DNA of 64,000 nucleotides, from contig OW121744.1 of NCBI GenBank assembly GCA_933228675.1, positions 59,346,928 to 59,410,927 of the forward strand. The letters run 5' to 3'. The notes below the pieces were generated by a model. It had not been told where the DNA came from. It ran no database searches and saw nothing but the letters and a program-made list of their open reading frames with translations. The translations under genes and the position numbers were made by a program. Positions within the stretch are counted from its first letter, which is position 1. Each line of letters opens with the position of its first letter. Below, in pieces: positions 33,825 to 45,290 of this stretch. The DNA is from Stomorhina lunata. Its lineage: Eukaryota; Arthropoda; Insecta; Diptera; Rhiniidae.

Positions 33825-35765
33825 AGTATTTATGGACATTAGATTTGCACTTCCCTATATTGCAACTGGTAAGGACAACTTTTGCGGGAAGTGAATTCCA
33901 CATGCGGACTCTACGGCTAAAGAACGAACATCTTCTGTCTACCGTTCAATCAACTAAAAACGGATGTGATCTCATAGATACACGTGTATCGCTTAAAAAG
34001 GGTCCGAGTTTGGGAAATATATTAATCGTCAAGGCAATTCCAAGGTGTAATGATAGAACAGTGTGACATAATCCAAATTACAACGGTGCTCCAGTGAATC
34101 AATAGAGTTGGATAAACTACAGACACTGATGAGCACTTTCGCCCTTTTTTGCACTCGGTCGAGAAGCAAAGGCCCATATATCTATGAGAGTTGTAATCTA
34201 TTTTCGGTCGGATATCGAAAATAGTAAGATCAGATCCAATAAAAAATCTCTTACTCCGTCTTAAAAAACTGAGGCACTTAAATGCTTCTTTCTAGAACAT
34301 CAACCGCATCCGATTTCTCATAATTTTCACTACCCAATGCAGATGAAGTAACATACTTTGAAGTGCGTTTATGCATAAGTATAGTTTGTTAGATTCTAAA
34401 TATTTAACAAGATGGTGGTTCACCATGCTCTCCATAACTTTGGAGAGTGCAGAAAGTATTGCTATTCGATGGTTCATTTCAGGGTTGTTAGCCTCACCCT
34501 TTCTGGGGATTGATGTAACATTTGCAACCTTCCAACACCGAGGAAATTTACAGACATGGTACAAGATTCTGAAGAGGTTAGCTAAGGGATGCGCAAGCGT
34601 CAAGCAGCACTGCTTAAAGACCAGTATTGGAATACCAATTGGCCTGGAGACTTGTTTATGTTGAGATCCCATAATACACGGGTTTTATGGGATCTCAACA
34701 TAAACATGAACAGGCGCCAAAGATTATCTTTAGCATAGTTACAGATACTCTTTTAACCTAGGACAGAGGTTGAATACTTTCCATCAAGCGAGAATTACTT
34801 GCGAATAATTCAATCGGGTGCATGAATATTTGACCATCCTTTAAATGAAAAACAATTGCAGAACTAGCATTATTCTTAACTCGTGCTGCCCCGAGGAGCA
34901 GCAAGAATTTTAATACGAAGACGTTGCCATACCGAGTTTTATCATGTCTTAATACTTTAGCACGCATACGTCTTCCCTGCGTTGCAAATCAGTAACTGAA
35001 TTTTGGTAATTACGTCGATTTCCGTAAGGAACCTCTCGGGATCTGACTGCATGTTTGCACATCTAAATGAACCAAATTTTTTACTTAGGTTTAATCGAAA
35101 TATTTTTCACTGTGATGTGAACATTTTCATTCCCAGCTTAATAACATTTATTGTTGAGAAAACAAGTTTCCAGTTAAAGTTCCTATAAAACTCGTTGAGC
35201 TCGGCCCAAAGACCTTTTTCGTATAATAAAGTCAAAAGTGTCGTGTCAGTTTATGAAACATTACGAAGTGCGGAGGACGAACAAGAGGCCAAAATGGTAC
35301 AATAATCGGAGTATTCAAGAGGTGCAAGAACCTTGACTTCATACTTGTCAGGTTGTGAAGTCAGGTGCAATATATGGAATATGTGTTGGTTCATTTGCTA
35401 GTTGCGCAATTGATTGTGCCCTTAGATCGAGTTTTGAACATTGAAATCATCAGCAATAACGATTTCACTGCTCGCACAACTCTCGAGGATCTTTGAAATT
35501 GTATCAGAAAGGTCATCGAAATAAGTCAAAGTTGTGTCCCTTTCCTCATTTGGGCTTCTATAAAGAAACCCAAAGTGCAAAAGATGTGACCTGATTGTGA
35601 CAGCTAAATTCATTATCAAGCATGCCTAATGATTACTGGCACTGGTATACAATTTCATAGCGAATGAACCTTGCAATGCCCCAAAGGAAATAAAAAAGGT
35701 ATATCAAAATCCTGTGGATTCTTAGATAACTGGGTTTCGTACAAGACATCCGGCCGATGGAGACA
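33825..35765 (-). pseudogene. Decayed copy of the CR1/L2-type LINE
   Basis: It aligns along most of the intact element, from GTATTTATGGACATTAGATT (equivalent to about 118) to CATCCGGCCGATGGAGACAA (about 2890). Recognisable peptides on the minus strand include KFPRCWKVANVTSIP, ALSKVMESMVNHHLVKYLES and FGFLYRSPNEERDTTL. The RT catalytic region (motif A to FADD) is deleted, and frameshifts and stops are frequent. At its 5' edge it meets an RTE-derived segment (35770). Confidence 0.85.
34654..34705. repeat. Perfect 21-bp hairpin inside the LINE pseudogene
   Basis: Arms at 34654-34674 and 34685-34705 (core TTGAGATCCC / GGGATCTCAA) are perfect reverse complements with a ten-base loop. Only the left arm corresponds to the intact LINE; the right arm is an extra inverted copy. 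Confidence 0.85.
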
Positions 35766-35769
35766 ATTG

Positions 35770-36262
35770 TACTCACTCCTTCCGTTAGCATTGAATCCCA
35801 GTGGAGCATAGGGCCTCATGGTTTCATTCAAAAGAATGTTCTCACATAAATTAGACACCTCCAAAATCTTTGTGCCAGCTGCAGGGGGATTTCTCTCATG
35901 ATTAATGTTATTTCTTTCCATGCTTAAAACATCGTAAGTGCTAAATCGATGGGTGATGAGTCTAAAGACACAAGACACGTTTGTATAGCAAGCCGTTCGA
36001 TCCGAGACAGACGCCCGCTTACAGCCGCAACTAAGGTGTTGAACAGACGCTGCAGTTTCGTACTAAAGCAAGCACAATAGTCTTAAACCCTTAGATGGAA
36101 TACGTTGGAATGACTCCAAAATAACTCCCCTTCATATTAGCCCCTACCCACAATCGCGGGTTGTTTACAGCATCTAAACTAGGTTACTTAGGTTTCCAGG
36201 GTCTTCCTCGGAGAGGTTAGAGTAGGAATTGGATAGAGTTCTTGCTTGGTAGCTGGACACGC
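35770..36262 (-). mobile_element. RTE-type LINE 5' region fused to its own 3' end
   Basis: The minus strand matches the plus-strand segment at 56716-57285: TTGTTGCCTGG, GTCTGTCTCGGATCGA, ATGTTTTAAGCATGGAAAGA, CATGAGAGAAATCCCCCTGC and AAGATTTTGGAGGTG. It then runs straight into AGGCCCTATGCTCCACTGGG, which is otherwise the extreme 3' coding end of the RTE-type LINE (33490, 55735). The layout suggests an internally deleted non-autonomous derivative. Coding capacity is limited to a short leader-like frame. Confidence 0.6.
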
Positions 36263-36282
36263 CAGGCAACAACTTCATCCCT

Positions 36283-36425
36283 GTACTTAGTGCTTATCAA
36301 AAGCCTTTGACAGTGTCAATATTAGTTATTTGTGGAGAGTTCCTGAAAATCGTATGATACCACAATTCTGAGCTTTGATGTCTTAAAATATGCTATCACA
36401 TATATTTTCTAAGCCAAGTTTCAAG
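36283..36425 (+). pseudogene. RTE-type LINE RT fragment
   Basis: It encodes KAFDSVN, then LWR..PENRM and a decayed NMLSHIF, matching FMKAFDSVNRSYLWRILENR of the copy at 47157-49160. It is cut by the mariner insertion at 36431. Confidence 0.65.
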
Positions 36426-36430
36426 TCATC

Positions 36431-37380
36431 TAAAGGGTGTCCCAACTTGAACGCAATATTTAAATTTTAAATAAAACACAGATATTTAAAAAAAAACAAA
36501 ACGCGAAATAACACGACCAGGAAATGACTGATGTAGCAATTGAATTGTTTTTTTGGCTGTATGACATGTGCGGCGTCTTGTTGAAACCACATGCCCTACA
36601 CATTCATTTCTTCAATTATAGGCAAGAAAAAACTGGTTGTCATTTCACGATACCGAACACCATTGACTGTTTGCGCATGACCTGCCTCATTTTCATAAAA
36701 AAAAGATCCAATGATTTCTCCAGCTCAAAAACCACACCACACAATGACACATTGAGGATGCATTTGCTTCTCGTAAATCACTCGACGATTTTCCTTACCT
36801 CTAATGCGACAATTCTGCCTATTGACGAAGCCATCAAGATGGAAATGGGCCTCGTCACTGAAGATGATTTTATCTGCAAAATCAGCATTTCATGTTGTCT
36901 CTCCAATACCCAATTAACGAACTCCCTTCGCTGTCCATTGTCATCTAGCTTCAGTTCCTGATTCAATTGAACTTTGTGTGCATAAAAATGCAAATCTTTC
37001 GTCAAAATTCGCTGCATAGTGGATTTGAAGACACCAATTTGATGAGCTCGGTGTCGAAGTGAGGTGGATGGAGTTTAACCGACATCATCGCGTACAGCTG
37101 CGACATTTTTGGCCGATCGACCTGGTCGAAGGCGCGCTATTGTCTTTACATCACTAACAGGCCCAGTTTCGGCAAATTTATCCATTAATCTCTTTATAGT
37201 TATTATCTTTTGGAGCATTATTGTGACCTAAAATTGATCGCAATTTGCGAACTGTAGCCGCAAAACTTTCACCATCTAACCTCGTACCTTCTACTAGCAA
37301 ACAATAACAATAGTTCAAATATCAAATAATGACACTTCGAATCGCGCCAAATTTAAAAATTGCGTTCTAGTTGGGATTTA
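36431..37380 (-). mobile_element. Mariner/Tc1-type element, copy 2
   Basis: The plus-strand left end TAAAGGGTGTCCCAACTTGA and right end TGCGTTCTAGTTGGGATTTA are the family terminal repeats. The right one lacks five bases (CACCC) relative to the element at 13887-17144. Both sides end in TA. The interior holds a decayed transposase on the minus strand: helix-turn-helix region (MQRILTKDLHFYAHK), FVNWVLERQHE, then a frameshift, then FSDEAHF-type sequence near 36850. It inserted into the RTE fragment at 36283-36425. Confidence 0.8.
36500..37270 (-). pseudogene. Decayed mariner-type transposase
   Basis: The frame is open from about 37017 to 36885 (QRILTKDLHFYAHKVQLNQE...RQHE). It then shifts by one base loss before the ADFAD/FSDEAHF segment, which is readable in another frame together with DGFVNRQNCRI. 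N-terminal sequence near 37080-37200 is broken by stops. It is inactive. The first DDE/D aspartate codon (in FSDE) survives. The remaining triad positions could not be assigned with certainty. Confidence 0.7.
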
Positions 37381-38756
37381 CAAGCAAATATTGACCCCAG
37401 AAGCTTAAGTCGGTCAATATATACGTTTACCAGATCACTCTCAGGTCTCCTAATGTTGAAGTCGGAAAGACTAAGTCCAGAGAGCTGCCACTCTTGTAAT
37501 GACATTAAATATCAGGCAATCTGCTACTTCCTTTACAGTGATCTGGTAGCCTTCGAGTGATATTTAGCTGTAGGTATGGTCATTGAGTCGAGAGCTTCAG
37601 TGTAGAAGCAGATTGCCACACATCTCTATTAGGTACAAAAGGGTTCTACGGGTGACATTTTGTACCACCTGGTGAAGTAAAATAATTCTGTTTAAATTTA
37701 GAGCAAGATCATTTTCTTCCGCCTATTTTGATAAAATGAGAAGGGCCCTTTAAAGGATGTCCCAGAGTATGCTTAGAAACTTGACCCTTGATATTCTAAA
37801 ACCATGGAAAAAATTATGAAACAGACAAGTCCAATAATGGGTTGAAGTGCTACTATCTAAGTGAGTAGCTTAATATTTTCGAGTAATGTTAACATGGGAA
37901 TAATTCGCCCTTTCCGAACTTCAAAAATCTATAAGATGAAAAGTAGAGTGAATTCTGTAAAGATACAAATATTTGCTTGTTAAGTCACACATGTTTTTTG
38001 TCTCTGTTTGTATTTTTGGAGATCTGTGAGAATCATAAATTGGATTTGTTTCTATTCGTGATATTAATATAAACTGAAAAATTATGAATAATTTTTCTTT
38101 AAAATAAATAAATTCAAATAATAGAAATACCAAAGGAATTTAGCAAATTTAGCTTTTGTTTTGCGGCAAGAAAAAAGTTAAATTTTGTAATGAACTTTGT
38201 TATATTGCGTAAATATATTTGAACAATGTAAAAAAAATACAAAATTTATCTATTTATGAGGCAATAAACTAATAACGTCTGTAAGAAGATTTAAAACTAC
38301 ATTAAATATTAAAGACCAAATAACATATGAGATTTGCTAATTTGTCGATGAGATTTTAAACATTGAAATAATTATTTGTAATTAAAGATACTCTTTTGTA
38401 TTGGCCGAATTTTTGAAATTTAATTTTAAAATATTCTTTTAATTTTTTTTTTCAAAAGAATCTTAGAAGAAGATTTATTAAGTGACTGTATAAGTAATAG
38501 TTATTTTAGAAACATCTGAGGAACTATTTGAAAAGTTTATGTTTAATTAAAATTCAAAGTTTAATTAGAGATATCGGTTTATAAGGAAATTATTTGTGAA
38601 CAATTTTAGCATGAAACTTTAATCTTTTTAAATTCAGTAGATGGTATTGGAGTTTTTCCTTGTGCTTATATTATCGTTTAATTTTTTTGAAATACAATAC
38701 AAAATTGTGGCTGTAAAAATAAATCTAGATTACAGAAGATTAGTTCTATTGGAAGG
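37381..38756. other. Unassigned DNA
   Basis: The first 300 bases have higher GC and one short open frame (37360-37560) with no family I recognise. The rest is AT-rich without features. Confidence 0.4.
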
Positions 38757-40707
38757 TTTTTATACCCACCATCAAAAATAACGTGGGGTATATTGAGATT
38801 GTCATTCCGTTTGTAATATCCTTAATATTGGCTCAAAAATCAAAAACGATATATATTCTGAATCCTTATAAAATTCTAAGACGATTGAGCGATATCCGTC
38901 TGTCTGTCTGTTGAAATCAAGATAACGCTTAAAAGAAAGAAGCTAGCTCACTGAAACTTAGTAAAAACATTCTTCATCTCTGAGAAAATTTCGGTATTGA
39001 AATTGGGCAAAATCGGTTAACATTTGACCATAGCTCCCATATAACCTCGCCTAAGCTAATCGCTTATTTGCTAATAAATATCAAACTGTAATAGCTATGA
39101 TGATAAAAATTAGGTACATTTCTTAGCATCCGAAGTTTTGCGTAAGCCTTAAGCAGCATATGAAATTTCATCAAAATCGGTTCACATTTAGTTATAGCTC
39201 CCATACAAAAAACTTACGGAAACAGCCAAAATTTCACCTAAAATACACTTAAATGCGAATAAATCTAAGACTATAATAGATATAATCACTAAATTTAGCA
39301 CGAGGAGGTCTTTTGTCAATGCCAACCAGTGTGCAAAATTTCACAATCGGTCACCATTTGACCATAGCTCCCATATAAAAAACATACAGAAACACAAAAA
39401 TACAAAAAGAAAAGAAAAGGCTTATGTCCGTCTGTCCGTCAGTTAAAAGCACGATAGCGCATTAACGACAACAAAATTTTACAAAAGAAAGTCTTATGTG
39501 AATGCCAGCCAGTGTGGAAAATTTTGTTACAATCGGTTATTATTTGACCATAGCTCCCGTATAACCTAGTCTAGACTAATCGCTTATTTGCTTATAAATG
39601 ACAAATTATAACAGCTATGATTTGGTATCTAAAAGTTCTACATAAGCACTAGGCAGCATATAAAATTTCATCGAAATCGGTTCACATTTAACCATAGCTC
39701 CCATATAAAAAACTTACGGAAACAGCCTAAGTTCCACCTGAAATTCACTTAAATGCCAATAAATGATAAAGTGTAATAGCTTTGGCCACTAGATTTAGCA
39801 CAAGAAAGTCTTATGTGAATGCCAGCCAGTGTACAAAATTTTGTCACAATCGGTCACCATTTGACCATAGCTTCCATATAAAAAACTTAGAGAAACACAA
39901 AAATACAAAAAGAAAAGGAGGTTTATGTCCGTCTGCCTGTCAGATAAAAGCGCGACAGCTCCTTAACTACAAAAGCTAGAGAGACAAAATTTTACAAAAG
40001 TATTTTTGATATGCAACAAAAGTAGTATACTGAAAATGGGCGAAATCGGTTCACATTTAGTTAGAGCTCCCATATAACCCCGCCCCGGTAAACACATGAT
40101 AGCTGATAAATTGAATACAATTGTAATAGCTATGACGACTAATTTGGCAATATTTGGTTATAGCTTTCATATAAAAAACACTCCCGGAAACCAAAAAATA
40201 TTTAGCAAGGACCAGTTAAAAGCTATTAAATTAGAAACTATGGCAGCTGGAGCCACTAAAAGCAGAAATAAGCTTTATATAAATTCCAGCCAGTGTGTGA
40301 AATTTTGTTACAATCGGTCAACATTTAGCTATAATTCCTATATATATATATATATATATATATATCTATATATTTCATCCCCTTTCTTATATCTACAATC
40401 AAAAAGATTCGGAGGTACAAGCAACATATTAAGATTATGTATATGGTAGATTCATTAGGAACTCCTAACAAAATATATGGACCAGTCGTAATACCATTAA
40501 CTTCTTGAACTATAAAGCTACTGCAACCAAAGTTATTCCAAATATTTTACCAAAAATACAAACTGGCGTAACAACCTTTTTCGAATTTGGTCCACATTTT
40601 GAATTAGCTGCTCCCTTATAGATACATGAGATATGTTTCTAAATTTAACACAACTTGATGGTGGGTATATAAGTTTCGGCACAGATGAATATAACACTCT
40701 TACTTGT
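38757..40707 (+). mobile_element. DINE-like element, family B, complete copy
   Basis: It begins TTTTTATACCCACCATCAAA, then ATTCCGTTTGTAATATCCTT, GAGCGATATCCGTCTGTCTG (GTCY block), several repeats of CATAGCTCCCATATAAAAAA with CAGCCAGTGTGxAAAATTTTG, and ends GAATATAACACTCTTACTTGT. The interior is built from two or three diverged copies of a roughly 350-bp module. The terminal hairpin is degenerate here compared with 23310 and 58515. A (TA)n tract sits at 40337-40376. Confidence 0.7.
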
Positions 40708-40739
40708 TTTTAATGTCATTTTTCGATTTTACTTTTTAT

Positions 40740-41640
40740 AAAATACTTGTTTTACTATGACCAGCACTCAGGCCGAGCAGACTCCTGCTTGAGTCGGAGC
40801 TAGGAAAATGGGCTGTAAAGTACTTGTAATGTAACTGACAGACGTTGAGAAGTCCCAAAATAGATTACGTGGTCTTTTGGCTTTCTAACCTTTAAATTGC
40901 TGCGTTCTCAAAAGAAAATGGAAAAAGTGAATTTCACAAATCTTTTCACCATTTAGTACCCAAGATTGCCTGTAGACGAAATAAATTCATTGGTTTCATT
41001 TGCAACGTGTGCTGGCGGTAGCGGTACGTTAATTTGAAGTTGGAAAATTGTAAAAATTTTTCAGAAAAATTTAATAATGATAATATGGATTATGAGAAGG
41101 ATAATCTATAAAAAAAATCGTAATATGGGAACGAAAATTCTGTAGTATTTTGAGCAACGTACGTGGATTTTAAATTTCGAGTTCTACACAAGTGTAAATT
41201 GTCAAATCCGTTCAAAGATATCACTTGTCACCCATACTTTTTATCCTCAGCCTCGACAACATAATGCACTCGATTTTGAATGGTATCCACCCTTGAAATA
41301 ACTCAAAGACTTGGAATATTCCGATGACGTATGTCTTCAAGAAAATACTAACGCTATCACTGTTCAATCTTGGATTTCTTCATTTAAAAAATGCCCACGA
41401 TGATTGAGCTTTGCGAAAAGTAAAACATATTGACGTTCAGAAAAACCGCCATAACGATTTGACTGTTTGGACAACTTTTGAGGATCTTTGAAATCGAATC
41501 GAAAAGAACACCGAATGCCCGATCGGGCTAATATATCACAGTGATGGAGACAAATCTGAGTATAAACCGAGAAAAAATTATATAAACACGTAATTTGAAA
41601 TGAAGCTATAAATATGTAACGGGCCGTTACAAATATTACT
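40740..41640 (-). pseudogene. Highly decayed CR1/L2-type LINE fragments
   Basis: GACCAGCACTCAGG and GAGCTAGGAAAAT near 40760-40810 match the 3' UTR of the intact LINE. AACGATTTGACTG, TTTGAGGATCTTTGAAAT and GATGGAGACAAATCT near 41450-41560 match its 5' coding part. The middle is missing or unrecognisable, and an RTE fragment interrupts it. Confidence 0.6.
41265..41440 (+). pseudogene. RTE-type LINE fragment around the YADD region
   Basis: It encodes LKDLEYSDDVCLQENTNAIT, equivalent to LEYADDxCxLSQSS...QENTNAIT of related copies; YADD has become YSDD and the SQSS segment is deleted. Non-functional. Confidence 0.65.
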
Positions 41641-41665
41641 AAATTCTTCTACTTTTTTATACAGT

Positions 41666-42966
41666 TCCTGGTTGACCGAGCCTTGCTCGGAGCTTTATGA
41701 TAAGCATTTTGTGCAAATATTCAGTTAATTTCGAATTATTTTATTTATTTTTTCCGATCAACTCATAGTTTGCATAGTTTACAGATTAACTCATTTTGAA
41801 AAATTTTGGAAATTGGTCATACCAACAGAAACCTCCGTCGACTCATGCGCAACAACTTTGCTAAGTATTATAGCCTAATCAAATGCACAGTTTACGATTT
41901 TTTTTATTTTGAGTAATTTTCAGTGGCGCCACCTGAAGTTGTTCATATCAACTAAGAAACCTTCGTCTGCTTATGCGTAACAACTTTTCTAATGACTATA
42001 ACATGATCAAATGCACAGTTTACGATTTAATTCATTTTGAGTAATTTTCAGTGGCGCCACCTGTTGGACTTTGGTCTTTCCCATTAATAAACCTTCGTCG
42101 GCTTATCCGCAACAACTTTGCTAAAGATTATAGCATGATTAAATGTACAGCTTACGATTAAATTGACTTTGAATAATTTTCAATAGCGCCGCCTGTCGGA
42201 AATTATTCACACCAACTAAAAAACCTTTGCCGGCTCATGCGCTACAACTTTGCTAAAGATCATAGCATGATCAAATATACAGTTTACGATTTAATTAATT
42301 GTTAGCAATTTTCAGTGGCGCCACCTAACGGAAATTAGTCTTACCAACTTAAAAACCTTCGCCGGCTTATCCGCAATATCTTCGCTAAAGAGCATAATAT
42401 GATCAAATTCACAGTTTACTATTCTATAAAGAACATACATACAAACATTCATTTGTTTTAAAATTATAACATTACTCATTTTTTCCACTACTTTCAAAAA
42501 GTTCCATATGCTTATTTGGTACTTCTTTGGTATCAATTGAAATCTGTACATTATATTAAAACGCAGTTAACATAATTCCTATTCAAATTACTTTTGAGAT
42601 GTTAAGTTATCATTTTATACCTTTTTTTACCCATTTTAGCCCCAAAATCAAAAAAAGTACCAAGTACATGTTCAATATTTCTTTCACATCTATTGACTGC
42701 TGTACAAAGTTCCTTTCTATATTCTTTTGTTTTAAATATAATAGTGGGTTAAGAAAGTACCAAAAAACTATTTTCACCCTTTCTTACCCCCTATCGGACA
42801 TAGTTTCAAAAAAGTACCAAGCACCTGTCCGCTTATTTTCATAGCTGTTTGAAACGTAATTTTGTTTCTATACCTATTACTTTAGGAGATATAACGTTTT
42901 CGATTTTTTCCCCTTTTTACCCGTTTTTACCTTCTTAGAGGCAAAGGTTCGTTTAAGAATATAAGA
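41666..42966 (-). mobile_element. Helitron-like family D, copy 1
   Basis: On the plus strand it starts with the inverse of the 3' end: CCTGGTTGACCGAGCCTTGCTCGG (hairpin CCGAGC-CTT-GCTCGG). Several 120-135-bp repeats follow, each with GGCGCCACCTG, CAACTTTGCTAA and CAGTTTACGATT. The distal block has ACCAAGTACATGTTC and CCTATCGGACATAG, and the end GTTTAAGAATATAAGA. In element sense it would begin TCTTATATTC after an A, like a Helitron 5' TC start. The 5' TA tract and GAAAACGGCTC block are deleted. Non-coding. Confidence 0.65.
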
Positions 42967-44362
42967 TAAGATACAAGCTGACCCTAAGCAAACATTAGAT
43001 ATAGATAGATGTCATTGGTGACTATGAAAATTGAATTTAACAACGCTTCTCCGCCAGCAGATCGAAAATCAAATATTAAAATCAGTAGTATTTAGCTAAC
43101 GGAGAACTGAAGCGTTTATTTCGTTTAAATATAACTTGCCAATCAGATCAATATTTTGTTATATTTCGTTGTTAGTCGAGACCACATAATTAACCGGAAA
43201 TTTTCCCTATATTAAGTCATTAAGAAACGTTTGTACTTAAATCTAGCCGAAGTTCTAAAACAACTTGGGCTCGTAGTGCTTATCATAATATGACAACTCG
43301 TATTGTACAAATAAAGAAGTTTCTTATTACATTAACCTAAATATGCAACGTCTCACGAAGATACCAAGCAAAATATGCTTAAGAAAGCAGACAATTGACC
43401 GATTATTCATATCTCAGATGGAAAATAAAACTACATTACAAATAAAAAAATGTAAAATTATTGTCTTTTACAATGGTAAATGCTGGTGCTAATTTAAAAA
43501 TATATGAGAAGTGCAAAATAGAAATGGACCTAAGGGTAAAAACCGGCTTTGCCATTTTAAAGATTTAAATATTATTTGTTTACCCTAAGGTCTCTCTCTC
43601 AATGCGCTGTAACATATACCTACTCATGTTCGTTTCCCCAAAAAATTCTATATTTATCTTGACACTTAAAACAATTTCAATTTGACATTCCAAAAAGTAA
43701 AAACACTAACGACAAGTTCCAAAATTAAACACTAAAACTAGAAACGAAACAAAAATGAAATATTTGACATTTGCAGCAAAAAAGTAAAAAATAATTGAAA
43801 GGTATTTGCAACTGATTTCAGATGATTTATATGTTCAATATTAAATAGCAAAAAAAAAATCACAGACGAATATGCCGCATGAACTAAATGCCACTTTGTT
43901 GCTTTTAATAAATAAATAAATAAAATCGATGAAACTAAATATTTTCTTAACCTAAAAAATACAATACCTTCGATTTGGTTGTTGACTCAATAAATCCCTT
44001 CATTTTTTTCTTTGTGCAATCATTTGTTGCATGTGAAAAAATTGTAAATGAAATAAAGTCAAGTGTCGCATCACTTTTAGTTTACAACGAATTTGTGATG
44101 AACTTCATGGTCCATAAAATATATAAACAAAATTATCGATCATCAATTGTCTGATTGGGTCAAGTGGCTAAAGATAAATTTTTGATCTTTATTTCTATTT
44201 AGTTTTGACGAATTGTAGAAGACTTCGTTACTCACTTCATTTAATAATTTATCATGTTTAGTTGACTAATCCGCGGTTTTGGATTTCTACTTGACTTTTT
44301 CATAGTTTGGTGATCATAAGAGCATTCTTTTTTTATTCGGTTGCCGATCTCAAGATCTTTTA
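42967..44362. other. Unassigned AT-rich DNA
   Basis: No gene or repeat is recognised over 1.4 kb. Confidence 0.4.
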
Positions 44363-44366
44363 TTAA

Positions 44367-44517
44367 CCCCTTGCGACACGATTTAACTTCGAAGAAATAT
44401 TTTAATTTACTACTACTGCTTTTGAAACATTTAAATATGCGGCGGGCATAGCCCGTCAATTTCGAATTTGGCACAGAAAATGTTTGCGGGCGACACTCGT
44501 CATTTCTCCCTAAGGGG
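44367..44517. mobile_element. TTAA-flanked MITE, piggyBac-like, 151 bp
   Basis: TTAA at 44363-44366 is followed by CCCCTTGCGACACGA. The right side reads GGGCGACACTCGTCATTTCT...CCCTAAGGGG followed by TTAA at 44518-44521. TTAA duplication with CCCxTT termini is usual of piggyBac-type elements. The inverted repeats are imperfect and nothing is coded. Confidence 0.55.
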
Positions 44518-45163
44518 TTAATGGTAATATTGCCAGTTAGTTTAATAATTCGTAATGCGAGGGGTACTATTTATATCCAAATGCAGAACTGGCAATAATA
44601 AAGTCAATACCCAGAATCTGGCAACACTTTTTATGGTTTGTAATTTTTAAGCATAATGCATTAAACACATAGACAACAGCAGGCTACACGAACACCGACT
44701 ACAAAAGTCGTTGGCTGCAATCGTCGCCTCGTAGTCAGCTACTTAATTATTTTGGGGACGGCAGCTACATTTAAGATGGCAGCTACATTTCGAAATACCT
44801 GTTTATGAGTGGTGCCAATATCGCGTTTGTAAGATGGACAAAAGATTTTGGTGTGATCTCTTATAGTTTAAGAGTTATGCGCTTTTTAAATTTCAAGAAT
44901 AATACGGTATAACTTTAGAAGTTTATATCCTGTATTAACTTTTTTGGTATCAAACAAAAGCTATTGAAAATATCTTGTATATTCTTATATATTCTTATAT
45001 ATTCTATATAATATTCTTTATAATGGATTAAGAGCTATAATATACTATAAATTTATTTCTGCAACCGACTTTTTTTTATAAAAATTCGCATATCTTTAAA
45101 CAATATAGATATAAGTATGCTCTTTTATATAATGAATTTTATAAAGGACATACTGGGCTTTTA

Positions 45164-45195
45164 TCTTATATTCTTAAACGAGCAATAATTGTATG

Positions 45196-45290
<95 letters not shown>

